Source: Mariprofundaceae bacterium
Lineage (GTDB): Bacteria; Pseudomonadota; Zetaproteobacteria; Mariprofundales; J009
DNA: 5,580 bases
Assembly (NCBI GenBank): GCA_015489095.1
Contig: WFMN01000073.1
Coordinates: forward strand, 1-5,580
Reading direction: 5' to 3'
Shown here: piece by piece, positions 1 to 5,370 of the stretch
How the letters are laid out: every line of letters begins with the position of its first letter
Numbering within the stretch: position 1 is the first letter of the stretch
Made by a program: the position numbers and the translations under genes
Notes under the pieces: generated by a model
The model's database searches: none
Told to the model about the DNA's origin: nothing
What the model saw: only the letters and a program-made list of their open reading frames with translations

Positions 1-1985
1 TTTTCAACATGCCGCTTGTGGAACAGGTTGTGGCCGTTGAGGTCGATGCGCATGGCGCGGGTGGCCTGCCACGACAGGCGGGCATCGAAGCGGGTGTGGG
101 CGGGGATTTTGTACTGCTTGGTTGTGAGGTTCTGGCGGAATTTTCCCCAGTGGTAGAGGTTGAAATCAAGCTCAGTGGTGCTGCTGGGCTTGAAATAGGT
201 GGCTAGGGTATAGCGCTGCTCGGGGGACTGCTGGGCATAGGTGGCGGCGGCAAAGGCGGCGCCGTTATTGCCGGCGGTAACATTCTGGTGGAGGTAGGTG
301 TAGCTTCCTTTGATCGTGACCCAATCGCTTGCCTGCCAAGAAACATCGGCTTCAATCCCGTGTTGGCGTGATTGGAGCGCGTTGAGCAGCCACACCGGAA
401 CCACCTGATAGCCGTGGGTGGCGTCGAGGTAGGCGTGGGCTTTGTCGGTGAGGGTGTCGCTTAGGTTGTCATAACGCATCCAGAAGGCGGTGGCTTGCAG
501 CAGGGTATGGTCGTCGGGATGGAAGCGGACGCCGGCCTCATAGGCGCGTACCCGTTCAGGCCTAGTGCGGCCATCGCCGATGGCGCGCACGGTATAGCCA
601 GCACCGCTGTTGACATCGAATTGCATCCCGTTTTCAATCTGATTGGGGATGCGTACCCCCTTGGACCACGCCGCCCACAGCGACCACTGCCGCCCCTGCC
701 AGATGGTGCGGATGTGGGGCTGCAGCTCCCAGCCGGAGTATTCGTTTTTCTCATCCTTCAGTCCGGCGATCAGATGCCAGCGCTGGTTCATGAGGGTGAT
801 GTCGTCGTTGAAGAACCAACTGTCGATCTTGGTGGTGTGGTCGGCGAGGCGGAAGAGATCGGAGTTGGTCACCTTGTTGCGTGAGTTGCGGTGGCTGTAG
901 CCCAGTGAAATGAGGTTACGCGGCAACAGCGCGAGGTCGAATTGCAGCTCGCCGTCGTAGGTGGTGCGCGTTTCGCCGAAAAAACGGGTGTGCATGGTGG
1001 TTTGGTCGGTAAACAGTTGCAGTAACACCCGGTTGCCGGGCGTGAGTACGCCCTGCTCGTATTTGAGCAGCAGGTTGTGGCCACGGTAGTGGTTACGCGA
1101 CTGGCTGTTGCGGGGCGATTTGCCCGGTACCGCTTCAAAGAAGAATGCACCGGCGTCCACCCGGTAGCTGTCGCCGTGCAGGGTCAATTTGCTGCGCTTC
1201 GACGGGGTGGCATCGAGGCGGAATCCACCTTGCGTCATCTGGCGGGAGTCGGGCGCGCGGTTGCTGTACTGGGCGGTGTCGCTGGGGTGTGGCAGGGCGA
1301 ACAGCACCTCGCTCATCGGCTTCGTTTTATCGAGTGCGCCGCCGTCGCGGTTCTCCCGCATCATGTAGAAGCGCCAGTCGGCGCGGGTGGTGCTACCACC
1401 GTAACGGATGCTGCCGAAGCCGCGCTCCTCGTTGCCGTAGCCAGTGGAGATGCAGAGCCCCTGGGTGTCGTGGGTCGACCGGGTGATGATGTTGATAATG
1501 CCGTTGGCGGAGTTGGATCCCCACACCGCACCGGAGGGGCCGCGCAGCACCTCGATGCGCTCAATATCCTCCATCGGGTAGTTCTGTGCCAGCCACCATG
1601 TGCCGGAAAAGGTGGGCGAGTAGAGTGGGCGGCCATCCATCAACACCAGCAGCTTTTTGGCGAACATGTTGTTGTGGCCGCGAATGCTGATGGCGAACTG
1701 GTTGGCGTTGATCTGCTGTACCTCTACACCGGGAGCGAGGCGCAACGCCTCCGGGATCGAGCGCGCACCGGCGTGGCGGATATCGCTGGCGGAGATGACA
1801 TAGATGGCGGAGGCGACATCGAAGTAGCGCTGATCGCGCTTGAGGGCGGAGGTGACCTGCATGTTCATCAATTCGGTGAGCGGCTTGTGCAATAGGTCGG
1901 GGCTGACCTCCGTGCTGCTTCCCGTGCTGATGGCGCACCAGTAGAGGAGGCCAATCGGGATGGTTTGTAATGCCTTGGAACGCAT
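1..1985 (-). CDS. TonB-dependent outer-membrane receptor (C-terminus cut by window edge)
   Basis: The frame is open from ATG at 1985 to the window edge, 661 codons with no internal stop. The N-terminus has a weak hydrophobic signal-like stretch (residues 8-20, IPIGLLYWCAIST). The plug domain spans about residues 50-170, with ISIRGHNN (99-106), KLLVLMDGRPLYSP (111-124) and the hallmark RIEVLRGPSGAVWG (143-156) followed by NGIINIITR (161-169). The rest reads as a beta-barrel with alternating aromatic residues. The last visible residues, NLFHKRHVE, resemble the NLF-(D)-(K/R)-R motif near the C-terminus of such receptors, so only a few tens of residues are probably missing. The family imports siderophores, haem, cobalamin or other ligands across the outer membrane using TonB-ExbB-ExbD energy; the ligand cannot be read here. 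The start lies 19 bp after the response-regulator stop and lacks a clear Shine-Dalgarno, so translational coupling is likely. The next in-frame Met (residue 40) would remove the signal peptide. Confidence 0.93.
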   Translation of the reverse strand, partial: MRSKALQTIPIGLLYWCAISTGSSTEVSPDLLHKPLTELMNMQVTSALKRDQRYFDVASAIYVISASDIRHAGARSIPEALRLAPGVEVQQINANQFAISIRGHNNMFAKKLLVLMDGRPLYSPTFSGTWWLAQNYPMEDIERIEVLRGPSGAVWGSNSANGIINIITRSTHDTQGLCISTGYGNEERGFGSIRYGGSTTRADWRFYMMRENRDGGALDKTKPMSEVLFALPHPSDTAQYSNRAPDSRQMTQGGFRLDATPSKRSKLTLHGDSYRVDAGAFFFEAVPGKSPRNSQSRNHYRGHNLLLKYEQGVLTPGNRVLLQLFTDQTTMHTRFFGETRTTYDGELQFDLALLPRNLISLGYSHRNSRNKVTNSDLFRLADHTTKIDSWFFNDDITLMNQRWHLIAGLKDEKNEYSGWELQPHIRTIWQGRQWSLWAAWSKGVRIPNQIENGMQFDVNSGAGYTVRAIGDGRTRPERVRAYEAGVRFHPDDHTLLQATAFWMRYDNLSDTLTDKAHAYLDATHGYQVVPVWLLNALQSRQHGIEADVSWQASDWVTIKGSYTYLHQNVTAGNNGAAFAAATYAQQSPEQRYTLATYFKPSSTTELDFNLYHWGKFRQNLTTKQYKIPAHTRFDARLSWQATRAMRIDLNGHNLFHKRHVE

Positions 1986-2004
1986 AGGTGTGGTGTGGTG
2001 GTGG

Positions 2005-2679
2005 CTACCCCAGCGGATCCGGTGGCAGAATATCCATGCGCTTGGCCTTGCGGATCGCCGCGGTGTTGGTGTTGACCTCCAGTTTGCGGTAGATGCTGCG
2101 TACATGGGTGTTGATGGTATGCTGGCTGATGTGCAACCGGTGCGCGACCTCCTTGCGTAGCAGCCCCTGCTCCATCAGTTGCAGCACCTCCACCTCGCGC
2201 TGGGTCAGGTTGTGTTCGGGCTGCTCGGCGACGCCGCCGCAGCAAAATCGGGAGAGCATCATCCGCGCGATTGCCGGACTGATCGGCGAACCGCCGGTCA
2301 GCAGTTTCTGTACCTCGTGGCCGATGTTGTCCGGCAGCGCATCCTTGAGTAGGTATCCGGTGGCGCCCGCCTCCAGCGCGGCGAAGAGATGGGCTTGGTC
2401 GTCATACATGGTGACCACCATGCATTCCACCGGTGGCTGGCAGCGCCGCGCCTGTCGAACCAGCTCAATGCCGGATCCGTCGGGGAGACCGAGATCGACC
2501 ACCATCACCTCGGGGTGCTGCTGTGTAAGCAGTGTCGCCCCCTCGCGGAGGGAGCCAACACTGGAGATCACCTCCAGTTGAGGCGTCTGCCCAATAGAGA
2601 GGGTGAGAAACTTACGCACCACCGGGTCGTCCTCAACGACCAAGATCGGGTGGGAGATCGACTTGTGTTTGCTGCTCAT
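2005..2679 (-). CDS. NarL/FixJ-family response regulator (receiver + LuxR-type HTH)
   Basis: This is a complete 224-aa cytoplasmic transcription regulator. The receiver domain (about 10-128) has the acidic pair D17-D18 after ILVVE, phospho-acceptor D62 in VVDLGLPDGSG, the switch Thr T90 in VVTMYDD and the conserved K112 in GYLLKD. The C-terminal LuxR/GerE helix-turn-helix (about 158-212) is clear: LTQREVEVLQLM, then KEVAHRLHISQHTINTHV and YRKLEVNT. Length and order match NarL/FixJ regulators, in which a sensor kinase phosphorylates the receiver and frees the DNA-binding domain. The ATG overlaps the trmB stop by 4 bp (ATGA) without a strong RBS, which argues for coupled translation and fixes the start. 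The TonB-receptor gene follows 19 bp after the stop. No histidine kinase gene is in the window, so partner and signal are unknown. Two adjacent Cys (146-147) in the linker are unusual. Confidence 0.95.
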   Translation of the reverse strand: MSSKHKSISHPILVVEDDPVVRKFLTLSIGQTPQLEVISSVGSLREGATLLTQQHPEVMVVDLGLPDGSGIELVRQARRCQPPVECMVVTMYDDQAHLFAALEAGATGYLLKDALPDNIGHEVQKLLTGGSPISPAIARMMLSRFCCGGVAEQPEHNLTQREVEVLQLMEQGLLRKEVAHRLHISQHTINTHVRSIYRKLEVNTNTAAIRKAKRMDILPPDPLG

Positions 2680-3371
2680 GCGCCGCGCCTGTACTGAAGA
2701 AAGAGGCTCTGTCGTCCCTCGCGCCTGCCGCGCTGTTCGAACTTGGTCAGCGGGCGGTCATCGGAGCGGGGGACAAAGCCGTCATCCCCTCCCTCGTTGG
2801 TCAGCCCCTCGGTCTGGTCAAGGATATCGCGCATCCACTCCGCGAGGTCAGGCTTGTCGCTGGCGAGATGGAGAAAACCGCCGACCTTGAGGCGGCTGGT
2901 CAGCAGGCGGGCGAAGCTGGGTTGGATGAGACGGCGTTTGTGGTGCCGCGCCTTGGGCCAAGGGTCGGGATGGTTGATCACGACGCCGGCAAGGGAGTCC
3001 GGCGCGATCTGATGTTCGAAGACATACTGCGCCGGCAGTTGTGAGATGCGGCAGCGGTCGATCACCCCCGCCGCCTCCAAGCGGCTTACCGCCTTGGCCA
3101 CGCCAGGCAGGTAGATCTCGATGCCGAGCAGATGCCAATCGGGGTGGCGCTCCGCCATGTGGACAAGAAAATCACCGTTGCCGAAGCCGATCTCCACCAC
3201 CCACGGGGTGCCGTCGGTCACATTGAGCCGATCCTCTTTGGTGAGGCCGATTTCAGGCAGCCACCGTTGCAACCGCGCCTGTTGCCCCTTGGTGACAAAG
3301 CCGTTTTTGCGGCCGTGGGTGCGCAGCTCGCGCTGGATGTGGGTGTCCCGAACCCCCCGCTCCAACCTCAT
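2676..3371 (-). CDS. trmB: tRNA (guanine-N7-)-methyltransferase TrmB
   Basis: This 231-aa protein transfers a methyl group from S-adenosylmethionine to N7 of G46 in the tRNA variable loop. Family signatures appear in order: GRKNGFVTKGQ (20-30), matching the N-terminal (R)xxGRxTKGQ block; the SAM-binding VVEIGFGNGDFL (58-69) with E60; LGIEIYLPGV (82-91) with E85; the catalytic PDPWPKARHHKRR (135-147) with D136 and K140; D172 in ASDKPD; and the C-terminal TKFEQRG (209-215). Length is close to that of E. coli TrmB (239 aa). Two departures stand out. The usual FPDPW is NHPDPW, and the Asp of the 'HDA' block that contacts SAM in E. coli (D121) aligns to L112 or P113 in ISQLPAQ, with no acid nearby. 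The start has only a GGGG tract 5 nt upstream as a possible RBS, and a structured repeat begins 11 bp upstream. The stop overlaps the response-regulator start, giving a probable trmB-regulator-receptor operon. Confidence 0.95.
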   Translation of the reverse strand: MRLERGVRDTHIQRELRTHGRKNGFVTKGQQARLQRWLPEIGLTKEDRLNVTDGTPWVVEIGFGNGDFLVHMAERHPDWHLLGIEIYLPGVAKAVSRLEAAGVIDRCRISQLPAQYVFEHQIAPDSLAGVVINHPDPWPKARHHKRRLIQPSFARLLTSRLKVGGFLHLASDKPDLAEWMRDILDQTEGLTNEGGDDGFVPRSDDRPLTKFEQRGRREGRQSLFLQYRRGA

Positions 3372-3382
3372 GAACGCCCCAA

Positions 3383-3474
3383 CTCATCCCGTGGAGTGCA
3401 CGATCGCGGCGTTGAAAATGCTCGTGTGCGAATAGCACACTGCGCGTTTTCGCCTTGCGCTCGCACACGCCACG
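3383..3474. repeat. Structured direct repeat, copy 1
   Basis: This copy matches the second one 131 bp away at 86 of 92 positions. Differences are at 3395, 3419, 3421 and 3430-3432, so five of the six fall in the central hairpin region. The unit is an imperfect palindrome. The outer arms run from CCCGTGG to CACGCCACG, a middle stem pairs GAAAAT with GTTTTC (one G-T mismatch), and the inner stem GTGTGC/GCACAC (3424-3429/3434-3439) closes a 4-nt loop. The copy begins 11 bp upstream of the trmB start codon. It resembles a REP-like or MITE-like extragenic palindrome, but no family is recognised. Confidence 0.85.
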
Positions 3475-3513
3475 GGCGATTTGGGGTGTTCATCCGCACG
3501 GGTTGGTCTCCAG

Positions 3514-3605
3514 CTCATCCCGTGGCGTGCACGATCGCGGCGTTGAAAACGGTCGTGTGCTGGTAGCACACTGCGCGTTTTCGCCTTGCGCTCGCACACG
3601 CCACG
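3514..3605. repeat. Structured direct repeat, copy 2
   Basis: This is the second copy, in the same orientation as copy 1. Its dyad is more perfect: GTGGCGTG near the left end pairs with CACGCCAC at the right end, GAAAAC pairs exactly with GTTTTC, and the inner stem GTGTGCT/AGCACAC (3555-3561/3565-3571) is 7 bp around a 3-nt GGT loop. Relative to copy 1, the base changes extend both stems, as expected if one copy has decayed or if pairing is under selection. Flanking sequence is unrelated between the two copies beyond about 4 bp, which marks fairly sharp unit borders. Confidence 0.85.
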
Positions 3606-3671
3606 AGCAGTCCGAGCCGTTGGTGATGGACGGCGTAATAACCATGATTTGATGTTTAATGTGGTTGTTGG

Positions 3672-3690
3672 GGGGCGAACGATGCGCCCC
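3672..3690. terminator. GC-rich hairpin downstream of trxA, possible weak terminator
   Basis: GGGGCG and CGCCCC form a perfect 6-bp stem around a 7-nt loop, 25 bp after the trxA stop codon. In the trxA direction the stem is followed by C- and A-rich sequence instead of a T-tract, so it is not a canonical intrinsic terminator. It may instead stabilise the mRNA 3' end. Confidence 0.35.
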
Positions 3691-3714
3691 TTATCTACCC
3701 TGCTGGAGGTTCCT

Positions 3715-4044
3715 TTACAGGTGCTCGTTAATGAACTCGGTCAGCTTGGCCTTGTTGACGGCGCCCACCTTGGTGCCCTGTACGTTGCCACCCTCGAAGA
3801 TCATCAGGGTGGGGATGCCGCGCACACCGTATTTTCCGGGGGTGTTGGGGTTGTCGTCGATATTGATCTTGGAGATGGTGATCTTGCCGCTCATCTCGTC
3901 GGCCAGTTCGTCCAAGATCGGGGCGATCTGCTTGCATGGGCCGCACCACGGCGCCCAGAAATCCACCAGTACCGGCCCTTCGTGGTTGAGTACATCCTGT
4001 TCAAAACTGTCGTCGCTTACTTCGATGATCTTATCTGATGCCAT
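3715..4044 (-). CDS. trxA: Thioredoxin 1
   Basis: This is a complete 109-aa cytoplasmic thioredoxin, the length of E. coli TrxA. It reduces protein disulphides using electrons from thioredoxin reductase and NADPH. The single thioredoxin fold shows VLVDFWAPWCGPCK (25-38) with redox pair C34/C37, the buried D28, and the cis-proline motif GIPTL (76-80, P78). Further matches are INIDDNP (60-66) and the glycine-rich FEGG turn. No signal peptide is present, so it is a cytosolic form. The start is well supported by an AAAGGAG ribosome binding site 11 nt upstream. It has its own leader of about 140 bp after the ATPase gene, with a TTGACA-type promoter candidate, so it is probably transcribed alone or with trmB by read-through. 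Confidence 0.98.
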   Translation of the reverse strand: MASDKIIEVSDDSFEQDVLNHEGPVLVDFWAPWCGPCKQIAPILDELADEMSGKITISKINIDDNPNTPGKYGVRGIPTLMIFEGGNVQGTKVGAVNKAKLTEFINEHL

Positions 4045-4055
4045 ACTAATCGATT

Positions 4056-4062
4056 CTCCTTT
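4056..4062 (-). promoter_or_regulatory. Ribosome binding site of trxA
   Basis: AAAGGAG on the minus strand ends 11 nt before the trxA ATG. It is the strongest Shine-Dalgarno in the window and fixes the trxA start. Confidence 0.8.
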
Positions 4063-4096
4063 GGTTGTTGTCGCGGCTACGGTGGGCCGTGCAAAT

Positions 4097-4122
4097 CAAA
4101 AAGTCCACGGATGGCCTTTTTG
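4097..4122. terminator. Inverted repeat in the trxA leader: ATPase-gene terminator or attenuator
   Basis: A perfect 7-bp arm pair (CAAAAAG / CTTTTTG) continues, after one G-A mismatch, into a CCA/TGG stem with a TCCG loop. The 3' arm is T-rich on both strands, so it could work in either direction. It lies 61 bp beyond the ATPase stop and could end that transcript. It also lies downstream of the proposed trxA promoter, so if that promoter is used the hairpin sits in the trxA 5' leader. The G+C core is short, so termination strength is uncertain. Confidence 0.45.
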
Positions 4123-4158
4123 CAATGGGATCCGTCGTCCGTGCTTGGAAGGCTGCAG

Positions 4159-4187
4159 AGTGTGGCGGCGGGCGCCCGTTTTGTCAA
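4159..4187 (-). promoter_or_regulatory. Candidate sigma-70-type promoter of trxA
   Basis: A perfect -35 box TTGACA (4187-4182) is followed after 17 bp by CACACT (4164-4159), a weak -10 with 3 of 6 consensus bases. The -35 box overlaps the last codons and TGA of the ATPase gene. The spacer contains a 10-bp perfect palindrome CGGGCGCCCG (4169-4178), which could be an operator or chance in GC-rich DNA. Confidence 0.4.
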
Positions 4188-5314
4188 TCGCCCCTTGGTA
4201 TCGCGGATAGAGGGCGTACCACGATGGTGTCGGTGACCGGATAGCTCGCCTCGCCGGGATAGACGATCCATAGCTGATCCAGTGACAGGTCTTCGATGGC
4301 GATATGCATCGATTTGGTGGTTCTGGGCGCTTCGCTGTACTTGAACTCGACGCCGTAGCGTTTGCCATTGGAAAAGAGCAGCAGATCAAGCTCGGCGCCA
4401 CTGTATGTGGACCAGAAATAGGCCTCGGCCGGGCGCACGGATTGAATCACCTGTTCGAGCGCGAATCCCTCCCAAGAGGCTCCAAGCTTGGGGTGGCCGG
4501 TCAGTGTATGATGGTCGGGGATATTGAGCAGTGTGTGCAACAGACCAGAATCGCGAAAGTAGATTTTCGGTGACTTCACTTGCCGTTTGCGCAGGTTCTC
4601 ATGCCAAGGTTGGAGCTGCCGGATCATGTAAGTGGAGGTGAGAATATCGAGGTATGCGCGGACACTTTTGTCGCTCACCCCCATGGATCGGGCAAGCTCG
4701 GAACTATTCCACACCTGTCCGTGAAAATGTGCCAGCATGGTCCAGAAGCGGCGCATCGCCGCAGCGGGAATGGTGATGCCGAGCGCGGGAATGTCGCGTT
4801 CCAGAAAGGTGCGGACGAACTGTTCACGCCATGCGTTGCTGTCGGCATCGCTTTCGGCCAGATAGGAACGGGGGAAGCCACCCCGCAACCACAGTTGTTG
4901 GCTGTTTCCGACCTCCTGCAGTTGAAATCCCGTGAGTTCAACAAATTCCACCCTGCCGGCCAAGGTTTCGGAACATTGGCGGATGATCTGCGGCGAGGCA
5001 CTGCCGAGGATTAGGAACCGAGCGTGATTGCCGGCTTTGTCCACGATCACGCGCAGGATATTGAACAGATCGGGACGAACCTGAATTTCATCGAGGATGA
5101 TCAGCCCTGAGAGCTGGGTGAGCATCAGCTCAGGGTTTTGTAATCGTTGCAGATCCGCGGGGGATTCTAGGTCGAAGTAGTGGGCTTGATGGTCGGCCTC
5201 GAGTTGGTTTGCCAGCGTCGTTTTTCCGCACTGCCTCGGCCCGAGGAGTGCGGTGATGGGGGCGCGCCTGACGGCGGTGGTGAGGCGATCAAGGTAGCGT
5301 GCACGATGGATCAT
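4184..5314 (-). CDS. AAA_14 / DUF4143 family ATPase
   Basis: This is a complete 376-aa protein of the AAA_14 plus DUF4143 family, widespread in bacteria and archaea; its cellular role is unsettled. The N-terminal P-loop domain (about 18-130) has Walker A GPRQCGKTT (25-33), Walker B LIILDEIQ (71-78, D75-E76), the sensor-like LILGSAS (101-107) and the family motif LAGR (118-121). The middle (about 190-240) is helical and winged-helix-like, with SELARSMGVSDKSVRAYLDIL. The C-terminal DUF4143 part carries GAELDLLL (306-313) and GVEFKYS (321-327), an E-xD...E-x-K pattern (E308, D310, E323, K325) like the PD-(D/E)XK nuclease core. No signal peptide or membrane segment is seen. The start follows a perfect inverted repeat, with AAGGA 12 nt upstream as a rather distant RBS. 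It has no obvious partner gene and separates gcvPB from trxA, so acquisition by transfer is plausible but not shown. Confidence 0.93.
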   Translation of the reverse strand: MIHRARYLDRLTTAVRRAPITALLGPRQCGKTTLANQLEADHQAHYFDLESPADLQRLQNPELMLTQLSGLIILDEIQVRPDLFNILRVIVDKAGNHARFLILGSASPQIIRQCSETLAGRVEFVELTGFQLQEVGNSQQLWLRGGFPRSYLAESDADSNAWREQFVRTFLERDIPALGITIPAAAMRRFWTMLAHFHGQVWNSSELARSMGVSDKSVRAYLDILTSTYMIRQLQPWHENLRKRQVKSPKIYFRDSGLLHTLLNIPDHHTLTGHPKLGASWEGFALEQVIQSVRPAEAYFWSTYSGAELDLLLFSNGKRYGVEFKYSEAPRTTKSMHIAIEDLSLDQLWIVYPGEASYPVTDTIVVRPLSAIPRGD

Positions 5315-5320
5315 CGCGCT

Positions 5321-5348
5321 ACATTATCCTTGAATATTCGGATGTCAA
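5321..5348 (-). promoter_or_regulatory. Possible promoter inside the palindrome upstream of the ATPase gene
   Basis: The loop of the palindrome supplies an exact TTGACA (5348-5343) on the minus strand. Downstream are GATAAT (5328-5323, 5 of 6 bases but only a 14-bp spacer) and TAATGT (5326-5321, 16-bp spacer, 3 of 6 bases). If GATAAT is the -10 box, transcription would begin about at the ATG, giving a leaderless mRNA. The geometry is imperfect, so this stays tentative. Confidence 0.3.
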
Positions 5349-5370
5349 CTCCGAATATTCAAGGATAATG
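5322..5370. repeat. Perfect 21-bp inverted repeat with 7-bp loop
   Basis: Arms 5322-5342 and 5350-5370 are exact reverse complements around TGTCAAC. The arm core is TATCCTTGAATATTCGGA, AT-rich compared with the flanking genes. The right arm covers the last codons and the TGA stop of gcvPB; the left arm ends 8 bp before the ATPase start codon. Each arm contains CAT-TAT-CCT-TGA, so it provides a stop in that frame from either side. Possible roles are an operator for autoregulation, a terminator of gcvPB (no T-tract follows), or the terminal or recognition sequence of an inserted element. The perfect symmetry suggests recent origin or selection. Confidence 0.95.

Larger units (their letters stand above)
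3372..3714. other. 343-bp non-coding gap between trxA and trmB
   Basis: No credible gene lies here. It holds two 92-bp structured direct repeats (given separately), a 39-bp unique spacer between them (3475-3513), and about 109 bp after trxA with a small GC hairpin. Reading frames that cross the gap are short and low-complexity. No convincing promoter for trmB was found. Its transcription must start in or beyond the repeats, or read through from trxA. Confidence 0.7.

Noticed and set aside
495..884. A 129-codon plus-strand frame
   Set aside because: It is antisense to the receptor barrel region and has no family motif or ribosome binding site.
1077..1895. A 272-codon open frame on the plus strand
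   Set aside because: It lies antisense to the TonB-receptor gene, whose plug motifs are unmistakable. The antisense translation is Gly/Ala/Val-rich with no recognisable domain, as expected for a shadow frame in GC-rich DNA.
3383..3605. A CRISPR array
   Set aside because: There are only two units, each 92 bp long and internally palindromic, with a single 39-bp spacer and no cas genes. This does not fit CRISPR repeat length or number.
3383..3605. tRNA or other known structured RNA genes in the repeats
   Set aside because: No cloverleaf, T-loop sequence or CCA end is visible, and the fold is a simple long hairpin.
3586..4038. A 150-codon plus-strand frame over trxA
   Set aside because: It is the complement of the certain thioredoxin gene and shows no domain of its own.
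5322..5370. A complete insertion sequence bounded by the palindrome
   Set aside because: No transposase is present and no second copy of the arm sequence was seen at the other end of the ATPase gene (near 4100-4190), so a bounded mobile element cannot be claimed.
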